This document shows positions 53,107 through 62,665 of a stretch of DNA of 64,000 nt, piece by piece (position 1 is the first letter of the stretch; every line of letters begins with the position of its first letter). The notes beneath the pieces were generated by a model. That model saw only the letters and a program-made list of their open reading frames with translations, ran no database searches and was not told the DNA's origin. The position numbers and the translations under genes are program-made. Origin of the DNA: Cyclobacteriaceae bacterium (GTDB taxonomy: Bacteria; Bacteroidota; Bacteroidia; Cytophagales; Cyclobacteriaceae); contig CATQIH010000019.1 in the NCBI GenBank assembly GCA_958296015.1, positions 20,396-84,395 on the forward strand. The letters run 5' to 3'.

Positions 53107-54328
53107 GCATGTACTTATTGTGATAGAAAACCTGCCTGCTCCCTTCGACAGAAGGGTATGGCAGGAAGCCAGTACGCTCAAAGAGCAGGGTGCAGATGTC
53201 TCTATCATCTGCCCGCAGATGAAAGGCTACACCAAACGCTTCGAGCAGATTGATGGCATCGATATCTACCGGCACCCGCTCCCGCTGGAAGGCAGTGGTG
53301 CTTTGGGGTATTTGCTGGAATATTCTACCGCTATTTTCTGGGAGTTCAGACTGAGCCTTAAGATATTTCTTAAAAAGAGATTTCATATCATCCACGGCTG
53401 TAATCCGCCGGATTTGATCTTTCTGACGGCTATTCCTTTCAAGCTTTTTGGGGTTAAATATGTATTTGACCACCATGATATCAATCCCGAACTGTATCTT
53501 GCCAAGTTCAACAAAAAAGGGTTGTTCTACCATATGATGACCTTCTTTGAGCGACTCACTTTCAAAGTAGCCGATTATAGTATTGCCACCAATGAGTCTT
53601 ACAAAGAGATTGCAGTCCGCAGAGGTGGCATGGCAGCCAGTAAAGTACAGGTAGTAAGAAGCGGCCCGAGCCTGAAAAGGTTAAAGCTTACTGCCGGAGA
53701 TGTGAAATACAAAAAGGGTCGAAAATACCTGGTCGGGTACGTAGGCGTGATTGGTGTGCAGGAAGGGCTGGATCTGTTGCTGGAATCTATTCAGCATATG
53801 GTCAAAACAAGAGATGATGTACAGGTAGCCATTGTTGGTGGAGGAACGTCCCTGGAAGAAATCCAGCAGCTCACTGTTCAAATGAACCTGAGTGAGTATG
53901 TGGACTTTTATGGCCGCGTGAGCGACGAAGTACTAGTAGATGTACTCAATACCTGTGATGTGTGCGTCAACCCGGACAAACCAACAGAGATGAACAACTT
54001 GTCTACCATGAACAAGATCATGGAATACATGGCGTTAAAGAAGTCTATCGTGCAGTATGACCTGAAGGAAGGAAAAGCTTCTGCTCAGAAAGCATCGCTG
54101 TATGCCAGGCCAGGTGATACCCAAGATTTTGCAGAGAAAATCCTTTGGTTGCTGGATCACGAACAAGAGCGCAAAGAGATGGGTGAGTTTGGCTATCATA
54201 GGGTGATCGAGAAGCTGTCCTGGGATCATGAAAGCCAAAAACTGGTTGATTTTTATAGAAAGGCACTCAACATTCCTTATAAGGCCAGCAAACGTGCTGC
54301 TGCGTTAACAGAAACCATTGAGCAGTAA
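53087..54328 (+). CDS. Family 4 glycosyltransferase
   Basis: A GT-B fold protein: an N-terminal domain with VLIVIENLPAPFDRRVWQEASTLKEQG and HDINPELYLAKF, and a C-terminal domain with YLVGYVGVIGVQEGLDLLLESI. The sugar-donor segment is NKIMEYMALKKSIVQYDL with the E-x7-type acidic pair. The length of 413 residues is normal. It probably adds a sugar to the lipid-linked unit started by the first gene. The ATG overlaps the dehydrogenase gene by 20 bases. No flippase or polymerase is in this window. Confidence 0.9.
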   Translation: MSEFAGKHVLIVIENLPAPFDRRVWQEASTLKEQGADVSIICPQMKGYTKRFEQIDGIDIYRHPLPLEGSGALGYLLEYSTAIFWEFRLSLKIFLKKRFHIIHGCNPPDLIFLTAIPFKLFGVKYVFDHHDINPELYLAKFNKKGLFYHMMTFFERLTFKVADYSIATNESYKEIAVRRGGMAASKVQVVRSGPSLKRLKLTAGDVKYKKGRKYLVGYVGVIGVQEGLDLLLESIQHMVKTRDDVQVAIVGGGTSLEEIQQLTVQMNLSEYVDFYGRVSDEVLVDVLNTCDVCVNPDKPTEMNNLSTMNKIMEYMALKKSIVQYDLKEGKASAQKASLYARPGDTQDFAEKILWLLDHEQERKEMGEFGYHRVIEKLSWDHESQKLVDFYRKALNIPYKASKRAAALTETIEQ

Positions 54329-54445
54329 ACACTCCTTTAGCAATATACACTACATAAACTATTTAGCGAACCCTCCAAAGGCTTTTGATGCATCAGCATA
54401 AGTTTTTGCAGGGTTTTGCTTTCTGTAGAAACAGTAGGCGTATCT

Positions 54446-56188
54446 TCAACGATTGCCTTCTCCTTCAACGGCTAATCCTTCACCTTGCGGCTGTGCGTCT
54501 TCCGCGCCATGCGTTAACCTTTTCAGAGGTTTTAAGAACGCAATGACCAGCAAGCCAAAAGCGACACAGAATATGGTAATTCCTGTGAACACCTCAAACT
54601 CACCTGCTTTGGTGGATAATTCTCCCAGCTCGCCTGCCAGTTTGTTGCCAAACCCTGTGGCGGCAAAGTAAAACCCCATCATGATAGAGACATATTTGGC
54701 TGGGGCAAGCTTGGTAATGAATGACATGGCCACAGGCGAGGCACACAGTTCACCGGTTGTATGAAACATATATGCCAGGATGAGCCAGTACATGGCAGAG
54801 CTTCCATCTGCTGCCCACTGTTTGGTGGCAATACTCATAAAGGTAAAGCCCAGCCCCATTACAATCACACCGGTAGCCATTTTGAACAAAGAGCTTGACT
54901 CTTTTCCCTTCATTTTCCTGTTGTACCAATAGAAAGCTACGGATGTACCTAAAGTAAATATGAAAAATGAGTTGACAGATTGAAATACAGTGGCTGGTAT
55001 CTGATAATATCCTGCATTAATATCGGCACCCGGATGGGTAAACACCAGGTATCGCAAACACAGAAAAACCACTAATAAAAACACAGCTCCTATGTACCAA
55101 TACAATCCTTGCGACTTTTGCCTAAACTGTACCCAAAGCCCTCTGGACAGCAGCAGTACCACCGCTGTACCGAAGATAACATCTAACGTTAGTACGCTGA
55201 CAATCCGATCTGTCTTTTCCTTGGCATAGATATTCATCAGTCCGCCTGCCTGCTCAAAAGCTCCCCAGAAAACGATGACGATCACATAACTCAAAAGCAG
55301 TACGATGATCCTGTCTTTTTCAACCCTATTCAGTTCGCTGAGCATCACCACAAAGAAACCCACGAAGAAGGATACGCCGGCAACCAGTAAACCATATCCT
55401 ATATTTCCATAAAAAATTAAAGCCAAACCTGCCAAAAATATAATAGCATTTGCCATAAGTGCCGTGGTGTTGGAAAAAAGTTTCTTGAAGTAAGGAGGTT
55501 CCTGCACATCGTCGGATTCAAGGGTATGCTCACCTGTATCTACTTCGCCTATACCTTTGAGATAGCGGGTACCCCAAATAAAGATAATTTGCCCTAGCAC
55601 CATACCGGCGCCGGCCAGGCCAAAACCCAGGTGCCAGTTCACCTTTTCGCCCAGTGGGCCAATGATCAAACCAGCCAGAAAAGCACCGATATTAATGCCG
55701 ATGTAGAAAATTGTAAAACCGATATCCCTTCGTTCATCATGCTCCTTATACAGCCCTCCTACCATCGTTGAGACATTGGGCTTTAGCCCGCCCACTCCAA
55801 GAATGATCAGCGATATACCCGTATACCAGGCCCACATTGCTTCAATAGCCAACACACCGTGCCCCAGGCACAAGAGAATGCCTCCGAAAACAACCATTTT
55901 CTTCTGGCCAAAAACTTTATCAGCTAATATTCCTCCAGGGATAGACGCTACATACACCAACATGGTATACCAGCCATACAGCGACAGTGCCTCACTATCT
56001 GACCAACCAAAGCCAGGGTTTTCTGAAGAAACCGAAGCAGTCAGGAATAACACAAATAAGGCTCTCATGCCGTAGTAGGAAAATCTTTCCCACAGTTCGG
56101 TAAAGAACAGAATATACAAGCCTATCGGATGTCCGAATAACTCTTTGCGTTGTTGTGTTGCTGTGGTGCCTGCTGAGGTGTCTAACAT
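54446..56188 (-). CDS. POT/PTR-family proton-dependent oligopeptide transporter
   Basis: The family signature lies at the start: GLYILFFTELWERFSYYGMRALFVLFL (ExxERFxYYG). GGVGGLKPNVSTMVGGLY-type and FTIFYIGINIGAFLAGLIIGPLGE blocks follow. About 13-14 hydrophobic segments and 580 residues fit. I chose the ATG at 56188 (MLDTSAGTTATQQRKELFG), since the longer frame adds an unlikely N-terminus. It imports di- and tripeptides with protons. It is convergent with the GT4 gene. Confidence 0.93.
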   Translation of the reverse strand: MLDTSAGTTATQQRKELFGHPIGLYILFFTELWERFSYYGMRALFVLFLTASVSSENPGFGWSDSEALSLYGWYTMLVYVASIPGGILADKVFGQKKMVVFGGILLCLGHGVLAIEAMWAWYTGISLIILGVGGLKPNVSTMVGGLYKEHDERRDIGFTIFYIGINIGAFLAGLIIGPLGEKVNWHLGFGLAGAGMVLGQIIFIWGTRYLKGIGEVDTGEHTLESDDVQEPPYFKKLFSNTTALMANAIIFLAGLALIFYGNIGYGLLVAGVSFFVGFFVVMLSELNRVEKDRIIVLLLSYVIVIVFWGAFEQAGGLMNIYAKEKTDRIVSVLTLDVIFGTAVVLLLSRGLWVQFRQKSQGLYWYIGAVFLLVVFLCLRYLVFTHPGADINAGYYQIPATVFQSVNSFFIFTLGTSVAFYWYNRKMKGKESSSLFKMATGVIVMGLGFTFMSIATKQWAADGSSAMYWLILAYMFHTTGELCASPVAMSFITKLAPAKYVSIMMGFYFAATGFGNKLAGELGELSTKAGEFEVFTGITIFCVAFGLLVIAFLKPLKRLTHGAEDAQPQGEGLAVEGEGNR

Positions 56189-56312
56189 GAATCTTTTTGT
56201 TAAGCCGCTTTGAAGTTTTAGCTGCGAAAATACCGACAATCCATAAATTAAACGAATTACCATACACTTTCCTATAGCTTACCGCTCGCCAACGCTTTTT
56301 TATGCCGTTTTC

Positions 56313-56605
56313 TATACGGTACATTTGCATAAAAGTAAACTGTAGGACTATACTACGGTACATTTCCAGTTTGTGCCGCCGTGGCCCGGTCCCACAAACC
56401 GGGGTGTGGAAGCCGTGGGCTGTGCGGGGCACCCCGTGCCGGACGGTCCGCCGCGCGGTCGGCCCGTGCCGCCTTGGCCCGGTCCCACAGCCCACTTTCA
56501 GGCAAATGTACCGTAGTGTACTGTAGGACACGACGCACGGCTTCTATACGCTGGTTTATGCCTTCTTGGCGCGGTCCCACAAACCAGCAATGTACCGTGG
56601 TATAG
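56313..56605. repeat. GC-rich nested direct and inverted repeats
   Basis: A GC-rich island in a moderate-GC region. Three direct copies of a GTGCCGCCGTGGCCCGGTCC-like unit ending in CACA lie at 56373, 56466 and 56558. Around them are four copies of TACGGTACATT, two in each orientation (56313 on, 56355 on, 56504 on, 56590 on), so the block is an inverted structure. The core GCCGCCGTGGCCCGGTC also occurs at the left end of repeat copy B (31818 on). It fills most of the gap between the POT and transaldolase genes. Confidence 0.75.
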
Positions 56606-56663
56606 CTATTTTGTTAAAAAGTGATATGTCAACCAATATCGAAAGATCAGACGTTCTACGCAT

Positions 56664-56697
56664 AAAAAAAGCGTTACCAGGCTTAACCGATAACGCT
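56664..56697 (-). terminator. Terminator of the transaldolase gene
   Basis: On the minus strand AGCGTTATC and GGTAACGCT pair with one G-T, followed by seven T (plus-strand A run at 56664-56670). Confidence 0.85.
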
Positions 56698-56723
56698 CAT
56701 ATATTTACAAAATGTGTGAAAAC

Positions 56724-57848
56724 TTATACCTGGGCTTTTCTTTGCTCCTCTATAGCATCCAGTAGTTTGGTGAAAGGCTCGCTAAACTTCTCTACGCCTT
56801 CTTTTTCCAGCTGATCAGCCACACTTTCAGTGCTAATCCCCAGTTCAGGCAAGGTTTTCCAGACCTGGTTGGCATGGGACATGTTTTGCGAGATGGTATC
56901 TGCCGGTACGGCCTTCTCTTTGGCAATATCCAGCGTCTTCTCAGGCATGGTGTTTACCGTGTAGGCACCAATAAGCGGATTGACATATTTCAACTCGTCG
57001 TAGTCAGGATTTTTGTTTCCAGTGCTGGCCCAAAGAACTCTCTGGCGGGTAGCACCATGCTGTGCAAGCTTACTGAATTGCTCGCTGGAAAACACCTCTT
57101 CGAATACTTCGTAGGCTTTTCTAGCACTGGCTATGGCAACTTCCCCCAACACAAACTTAGCTTTTTCAGCGCGGTCAGGATTTGTTTTGATGATGTCTTT
57201 GAGCATAGGATCAACCAGCACATCAATACGGCTCAGGAAAAAGCTGGCTACTGAGGTTACACTGTCTATGGGCTGACCACGATCCAAACGAAGTTGTAAA
57301 CCATCTAGATAAGCTTCTGCCACCTCACGATAGCGTTCTATGCTAAACAGCAACGTTACGTTGATATTGATACCATCGGCCAGCAGTTGTGTGATAGCAG
57401 GTATACCTTCTTTAGTACCTGGCACTTTGATCATCACATTGGGCCGGTTTACCTCTTTCCACAAGTATTTGGCTTCTTTGATGGTGCCTTCTGTATCTCT
57501 TACCAAATCAGGGGCTACTTCCAGGCTCACATAGCCATCGGCTCCTTTGCCTTCATCATACAGCGGACGGAAAAGATCCGCAGCCCGCTGAATATCACTG
57601 ATAGCTAGGCGTTCGTAGATGGCTTTACTATCCAGCCCTTCGTTGGCAAATTTTTCAATATCTTTGTCGTAATAATCTGCTTCACTGATAGCCTGTTGAA
57701 AGATAGCAGGGTTAGAAGTTAAACCGCGAATACCGATATCGTCAATCAGGGTTTTCATATCGCCCGAATCTATGATCTTTCTGCTCAAATAGTCAAGCCA
57801 TACGCTCTGACCTAACTTGTGTATTTCTGAAAAAATTTGGTTTTCCAT
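56724..57848 (-). CDS. tal: Transaldolase
   Basis: Transaldolase of the pentose phosphate pathway. The marks are SVWLDYLSRKIIDSGDMKTLIDDIGIRGLTSNPAIF, the catalytic Lys in PNVMIKVPGTKEGIPAITQLLADGININVTLLFS and RVLWASTGNKNPDYDELKYVN. The length of 374 residues corresponds to the longer (mycobacterial/cyanobacterial-like) tal form. It is isolated from other pentose pathway genes. Confidence 0.95.
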   Translation of the reverse strand: MENQIFSEIHKLGQSVWLDYLSRKIIDSGDMKTLIDDIGIRGLTSNPAIFQQAISEADYYDKDIEKFANEGLDSKAIYERLAISDIQRAADLFRPLYDEGKGADGYVSLEVAPDLVRDTEGTIKEAKYLWKEVNRPNVMIKVPGTKEGIPAITQLLADGININVTLLFSIERYREVAEAYLDGLQLRLDRGQPIDSVTSVASFFLSRIDVLVDPMLKDIIKTNPDRAEKAKFVLGEVAIASARKAYEVFEEVFSSEQFSKLAQHGATRQRVLWASTGNKNPDYDELKYVNPLIGAYTVNTMPEKTLDIAKEKAVPADTISQNMSHANQVWKTLPELGISTESVADQLEKEGVEKFSEPFTKLLDAIEEQRKAQV

Positions 57849-57931
57849 GATGGTAGGTTTGAAAGTTGTAAATTTTACAAAAAATAAATAAGCCCTTACT
57901 TAGCTTATAGTATATCTTACGAATAACCAGG

Positions 57932-58585
57932 TTAAATGGTTTTTAAGAACCAATCTATCGCGTTGTCTGCAAACTCTTCAAGCTTGTCTTCTTCCTCAAA
58001 AGAACGGGAAGCTCCTTCAATAATTTTCAGCTCACAGTTGTCGGGCAGGTGACTGATGGCTCTTTTATTAGAAGCTATTCCTTCCGCATCTTTGCTGCCC
58101 ACCTGAAACAATACGGGTATGTCTACTTTGTCCAGGATAGACATTACCTCATCGGGCCTTCCCCCGCGACATACCAGCGAACTGATGCTGCCTTCGCTTT
58201 CATGCGACTGGGTAACAGCCATCAAAGCCGCTGCTGCTGCAGAACTGGTGGCTACCACTCCCGTATACATCGCCTCGGTATAAGGATTCTGGTCTACCCA
58301 ACTTCTCAAATCAAGCAGGCGTTGTGCCAGATCATCCACTCTAAATTGTGCGTTGCCTTCATTTTCTTCGGGAGTGAGCAAGTCTATCAGCAAAGTAGCA
58401 AACTTCTCCTGCTGCATCGCTTCAGCAATAAATTTATTTCTGGGACTATGATGGCTGCTTCCGCTACCATGTGCAAAAATAATGATCGCTTTGGCATCTT
58501 CCGGCATGTTGAGTTTTCCGGATAAGACGGTACCGCCAGTCACTGTAATCTTCACTGGTTCATTAAATGCATTGTCGCTGAGCAT
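57932..58585 (-). CDS. Dienelactone-hydrolase-like alpha/beta hydrolase with a degraded active site
   Basis: The fold is clear: AIIIFAHGSGSSHHSPRNKFIAEAMQQEKFATLLIDLLTPEEN and VCRGGRPDEVMSILDKVDIPVLFQVGSKDAEG. In relatives the nucleophile elbow is G-x-S-x-G. Here the aligned stretch is VVATSSAAAAALMAV, without the glycines. Where relatives have GATHLFEE, this protein has GASRSFEEEDKLEE, so the catalytic His is missing. The Asp is present. The enzyme is therefore probably inactive or altered. It lies between transaldolase and the cytochrome gene on the same strand. Confidence 0.8.
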   Translation of the reverse strand: MLSDNAFNEPVKITVTGGTVLSGKLNMPEDAKAIIIFAHGSGSSHHSPRNKFIAEAMQQEKFATLLIDLLTPEENEGNAQFRVDDLAQRLLDLRSWVDQNPYTEAMYTGVVATSSAAAAALMAVTQSHESEGSISSLVCRGGRPDEVMSILDKVDIPVLFQVGSKDAEGIASNKRAISHLPDNCELKIIEGASRSFEEEDKLEEFADNAIDWFLKTI

Positions 58586-58633
58586 TTCTCTATCTGGTTA
58601 ATTTTAGCGTATACATACTTACAGGCCACTATA

Positions 58634-59149
58634 CTAATTGGAAGACTCGTTGTCTGCTGCTCCAGCATCGCGCGTCTTCTTCACCTCTTCCAGGGTTATT
58701 TCTCCACCGTCGTTGTCAAAAGAATTGCGCACATAGGTGAGTACGTCTGCAATCTGTTCATCTGACAGGAAGCTATGGGTTGGCATCATGCTGTTGTACT
58801 GCTGGCCTTTTACTTCAATAGGACCTTGCAGGCCATTGAGCAGCACAGTAATGAGGCGCGTATTATCACCATTGACCCAATCTGACTGGCTTAGAGGAGG
58901 AAATGCACCTTGTACACCATTGCCATCTGCCTGATGGCAAGCAAGGCAATACTGCGTATATACTTGTTTTCCTGCTTCAACCTTTTGCGTCACTTCCTGT
59001 GGAGGGCCTTGCGGCTCGGTGGCAACTGGCTGGTTTTCTACAGACCTCTCTTGCGCGTCGCTAGTAGCGGTGCCTGAGTTAGAACCGCCCGAGCAACTCA
59101 TCAGCAAAGTAACCACGCTGCTAAGTGCAAATACTGATAGCTTTTTCAA
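58634..59149 (-). CDS. Lipoprotein monohaem cytochrome c
   Basis: The signal ends in LLMSCSGG, a lipobox (Cys near 19). A Ser/Thr/Pro-rich linker is followed by the c-type haem site CLACH (residues 68-72) and the distal Met in NSMMPTHSFLSDEQIADVLTYVRNSF. Start codon is TTG (no in-frame ATG is near). It is anchored to a membrane facing the periplasm, and sits 98 bases downstream of a sorbosone-dehydrogenase-like lipoprotein, which it probably serves as electron acceptor. Confidence 0.9.
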   Translation of the reverse strand: MKKLSVFALSSVVTLLMSCSGGSNSGTATSDAQERSVENQPVATEPQGPPQEVTQKVEAGKQVYTQYCLACHQADGNGVQGAFPPLSQSDWVNGDNTRLITVLLNGLQGPIEVKGQQYNSMMPTHSFLSDEQIADVLTYVRNSFDNDGGEITLEEVKKTRDAGAADNESSN

Positions 59150-59247
59150 TTCTTTGTATAAGTTTAGGTTAAAAATTTAGTGTAATAAAGCCTAAAACTA
59201 CAATCACTTCAGGCTTTACCAAATAATATAAATCGTTTGTTTGAAAT

Positions 59248-60609
59248 TTATCGCATAGCCACTTTAGATGGCTCATAGAATACCCTCCAAACGCGCCCTT
59301 TTTGATCGTCGGTGATATACAGCGAACCATCGGAACCTACAGCCAGGCCGGTTGGTCTGAACTCTGCATCTGACGGACTGGCTACCGTACCACCATTACC
59401 GGCAAACTGATCAGCAAATTGTTGATAATTTCCAGACGGCTTGCCGCTTTCATCCATAGGCACGTACACCACCTTGTATCCTTGTTGAGGCTCGGGAGCA
59501 CGGTTCCATGAACCATGAAAAGCAATAAAAGCCCCGTTTTTATATTCTCCCGGAAACATATCACCCTGGTAAAAGACCAGATCGTTGGGTGCCCAGTGTG
59601 CAGGGAAAGCCATGATAGGATCTTTGGCATCTTCGCATCTGCCTACTTTTTCGCCGTCTCCTCCGTATTCAGGGTTCAGGAGCTTTTGCTTTTTCTCGGG
59701 ATTGTAGAAGCAATAAGGCCATCCGAAATCATCGCCCTGCTGTATCTGGAAGAACTCCTCGGCAGGTAATTCGGCACTGGCTTTGTCATCAAAATATTTA
59801 GGCCACAAAGTATTCAACTGATCACGCCCGTGTTGTAAAGCATACAGCATGTCTACGCTATTGTCCCAGTCCAGGGCCACAGCATTTCTGATACCGGTAG
59901 CGTAGCGGGTGCCATCGGAAGGTTTTTGGTTGAGCTTATTGGCATCAAACTGCCAGATGCCGGCATAATCTTCCAGCAGCGGACAGGGGTCTTGGCCGGG
60001 GGAACCGGGTGTTCTGATCTCTTCCTGGCAGGCATTGGCAGGTGCCCCGATGGTAACGTAAATGTGCCCGTCATTATCAAAGGTAACAGGCTTGGAAGCA
60101 TGCTGAGACTGCTCAGGAAAACCGCCGATCACTGTTTCAGGTTCACCGGATGGCACAAGTTCGTTGTTATTTAATGCCAGCCGGTAGACAGCCGTATCTG
60201 ACGAAAAGTACAGGTAATTGTCATGGATAGCCATACCGGTACCGCCACCTTTGCTACCAAAAAAGGTCTTGATATCCGCCTTTCCATCTCCGGTTGTGTC
60301 TCTTAGTGCTACGATACTGCTATCACTTTCCAGACTGGCATCGCCCATCTTGATGTAAATATCTCCATTGTCGTTCACAGCAATGTGCCGCGCTTTTCCC
60401 AGGTCATCAGCCACCAAGGCTGCGCTAAAGCCGTCGGGTAATGTAATGGAACCGTTATCGGGTGCCGCTGTAAGCTTTGAAGACATAGGCTGATCTTCTG
60501 AAGCCTGTTCGGAAGTATTACTACAAGAAAACTGGAGTGCGCTTATTGCGATAAGCGATGTAGTCAGCAGCTTTCGATGTGTGGTGTTTAAAAAGAAATT
60601 TGTACGCAT
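59248..60609 (-). CDS. Sorbosone/PQQ-type sugar dehydrogenase-like lipoprotein
   Basis: A lipobox (LIAISALQFSCSNTSE) is followed by a six-bladed beta-propeller: GFSAALVADDLGKARHIAVNDNGDIYIKMGD, ATGIRNAVALDWDNSVDMLYALQHGRDQLNTLWP and GDDFGWPYCFYNPEKKQK. These blocks are typical of the sorbosone dehydrogenase/PQQ-dependent glucose dehydrogenase B group. The cofactor residues cannot be checked by eye. The neighbouring cytochrome c lipoprotein supports oxidation of a sugar or aldehyde at the membrane surface. Confidence 0.9.
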   Translation of the reverse strand: MRTNFFLNTTHRKLLTTSLIAISALQFSCSNTSEQASEDQPMSSKLTAAPDNGSITLPDGFSAALVADDLGKARHIAVNDNGDIYIKMGDASLESDSSIVALRDTTGDGKADIKTFFGSKGGGTGMAIHDNYLYFSSDTAVYRLALNNNELVPSGEPETVIGGFPEQSQHASKPVTFDNDGHIYVTIGAPANACQEEIRTPGSPGQDPCPLLEDYAGIWQFDANKLNQKPSDGTRYATGIRNAVALDWDNSVDMLYALQHGRDQLNTLWPKYFDDKASAELPAEEFFQIQQGDDFGWPYCFYNPEKKQKLLNPEYGGDGEKVGRCEDAKDPIMAFPAHWAPNDLVFYQGDMFPGEYKNGAFIAFHGSWNRAPEPQQGYKVVYVPMDESGKPSGNYQQFADQFAGNGGTVASPSDAEFRPTGLAVGSDGSLYITDDQKGRVWRVFYEPSKVAMR

Positions 60610-60890
60610 AAATTGGTTATGTTATTAAACTAAAGAAACTGTGGATAGCCTTTTAAGTAAGCCTAGACCTTATAATACGTGAAAAACATTAAACAAAGTT
60701 ACCTGATGAATGTTTTCAGAGGTTTGCTCTGTGAACCCAATGCTTAAAAATATTAAGAGTAATGTCTTTTTATCTCTGACAACTTTAGAAATCGGAAGCT
60801 TGAAGTTACCTTCTGAATTAAAAACCAACAAATGTGCAGAAACGTATAATGTGATTCAGACGCAAAACTTTCACTTACAAAAGAATATCA

Positions 60891-61370
60891 ATGGCAGAAG
60901 CGTTATATATTCCACAGACGCGAGAAAAAAATGAAATATACCAGGCGGTGTTGCCCCAGATCAGGGTATTGATTCAGGACGAACCTAACCTGATTGCCAA
61001 CCTGGCCAATATTGCCGCAGCACTCAAAGAGGCTTTCGGGTTCTTTTGGGTAGGTTTTTACTTTGTGGAAAACGAAGAACTGGTACTCGGGCCGTTTCAG
61101 GGACCTGTGGCCTGCACCCGCATCCGGTATGGCAAGGGCGTATGCGGGAAGGCTTTTGCCGAAGCAGTCACTGTTATTGTACCTGATGTCAACCAGTTTC
61201 CGGGGCATATTGCCTGTAGCGCAGCCTCACAGTCGGAGATTGTGGTGCCTATAATCAAAAACCAACGTGTGCAAATGGTGCTGGACATAGACAGCGACCG
61301 GCTAAATAGCTTTGATGTTATAGACCAGCAGTGGCTGGAAGCTCTGGCAGCAATGATTGCGGCATTGTAG
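60891..61370 (+). CDS. msrC: Free methionine-R-sulfoxide reductase (GAF domain)
   Basis: A single GAF domain of 159 residues with LVLGPFQGPVACTRIRYGKGVCGKAF and VNQFPGHIACSAASQSEIVVPI. The three Cys are at 75, 85 and 109. The 10 and 24 residue spacings equal those of the catalytic and resolving Cys of E. coli fRMsr (84, 94, 118). It reduces free Met-R-sulfoxide in the cytoplasm with thioredoxin. It starts at the ATG at 60891; the overlapping frame upstream is not a gene. Confidence 0.93.
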   Translation: MAEALYIPQTREKNEIYQAVLPQIRVLIQDEPNLIANLANIAAALKEAFGFFWVGFYFVENEELVLGPFQGPVACTRIRYGKGVCGKAFAEAVTVIVPDVNQFPGHIACSAASQSEIVVPIIKNQRVQMVLDIDSDRLNSFDVIDQQWLEALAAMIAAL

Positions 61371-62084
61371 CACCAACGCTCAGGTAACCAACGGCAGCGT
61401 ATGCCAATATATAGACTTTATGGTGGGCCACAAGCCCCATACTTTGATCATGCAAATAGCGTACTCTTAGCTTATCTATGGGTCACAATATCCTCAGAGG
61501 TAGGGGGGGATCCTCTAGCTTCAGATACAATCTGAAGCTAGTAGTGAGCTAGTAGCGTAATGCAATATGAAGATGGTAGAGGAACGACCAACACGCTCGA
61601 GTTGAGCACCCCCACCACAGGGGAGGAACGACCAAAACGCGTGTGTAGCGTACCTCACCACAGGGGTAGAGATGCCCAGCGCACGTGCATCGAGCAACTT
61701 AAGTACTGGCTCAGAATAAATTACAATTGCTAGTGCGCTCCACGCCGGACGCGTTTGTAACGTGTTACAAACGCGCACTAGCAGCCGGTAATAGGTAGTT
61801 TTGTAATTAATTTTGATTGACTACTTATGCGGGCGTCACAGGCTGTGCAACGATGGCCATAAAGGGTGTCAGGAGGAAGTAGAAGGCAGGATGGCTCCTA
61901 AAAAGTTACATAAATATATGCTAAGCTTTAGAACTGCATTATTTTTGTTACGAGCAATAGAATGGCTATCTTTTTTAGAATACTTACGTATGTTCTGGCA
62001 TAAGTTACCTTTGTCATTCCGTACTTTTTCGAATTTGCTGAGGAAAAAGCGTTGATGATTCCGAAGCTATTTATTATTGATATT
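61371..62084. repeat. Repeat-rich intergenic region upstream of heme oxygenase
   Basis: Three structures are visible. CTAGCTTCAGAT/ATCTGAAGCTAG (61515-61541) is a perfect 12-bp hairpin with a 3-base loop. Two tandem units of about 45 bp (61576-61620 and 61621-61666) both contain GAGGAACGACCAA and CACCACAGGGG. GCTAGTGCGC and GCGCACTAGC (61729-61738 and 61773-61782) enclose a second stem, GCGTTTGTAAC with TTACAAACGC. The short frame at 61813-62055 is not convincing. The promoter of the heme oxygenase gene must lie near the right end. Confidence 0.6.
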
Positions 62085-62663
62085 ATGATCTTAGAAAACA
62101 TCAAACATGCTACTGCTGCCAGTCACCAGCACCTGGAAAGCAGCCCGTTGCTCTCTCCACTTACCGCCGACACGATCACGCAGGAACATTATCTGAAGGT
62201 ATTGCGTGCCTTTTATGGCTTCTTCCAACCACTGGAAGAAAATATCAACAAAATCACAGGCTTCAAACAGTATCTGCCCGATTTTGAATCCAGGCGAAAA
62301 GTGAGAAGCATGTTGAAAGACATGGAACACATTAATGACACCTATCATGTTTCAGATATTGAACTATGTAAGAACCTGCCGGAGGTAACCAATCCGGAGC
62401 AGGCATTTGGTGCCATGTATGTGCTGGAAGGATCTACCCTGGGGGGCAGGTTTATTGCCAAAAACCTCAAAAAACACCTGAACCTGGACGAAGAGCATGG
62501 GGCTTGTTTCTTTAGTGGCTATGGCAGCGATACGGGCAAACGCTGGAAGACCTTTCAACTGGCCCTGCAAACCTTTAGCGAAAATTTCAACAACGACCAG
62601 ATTATTATTCAGGCGGCAAATGATACCTTTGAAAAACTTGAGCGTTGGGTAAACAAAAAATAA
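62085..62663 (+). CDS. Biliverdin-producing heme oxygenase
   Basis: The HemO/BphO-type protein has the proximal His at residue 14 in NIKHATAASHQHLESSP. The later LRAFYGFFQPLEENI and the FGAMYVLEGSTLGGRFIAKNL block are conserved. Bacterial heme oxygenases are about this size (192 residues from the ATG at 62085). It opens heme to biliverdin, releasing iron and CO. The next gene, two bases on, is a phytochrome that needs biliverdin, so its main role is chromophore supply. Confidence 0.95.
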   Translation: MILENIKHATAASHQHLESSPLLSPLTADTITQEHYLKVLRAFYGFFQPLEENINKITGFKQYLPDFESRRKVRSMLKDMEHINDTYHVSDIELCKNLPEVTNPEQAFGAMYVLEGSTLGGRFIAKNLKKHLNLDEEHGACFFSGYGSDTGKRWKTFQLALQTFSENFNNDQIIIQAANDTFEKLERWVNKK

Positions 62664-62665
62664 CG

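Noticed and set aside
60710..60934. 74-codon frame overlapping the start of the fRMsr gene
   Set aside because: Different frame from the clear GAF protein, with no family features. The fRMsr start at 60891 is well supported.
61813..62055. 80-codon frame before heme oxygenase
   Set aside because: It contains odd residues that faintly recall a transposase remnant, but there is no family motif. I could not support a gene or an IS.
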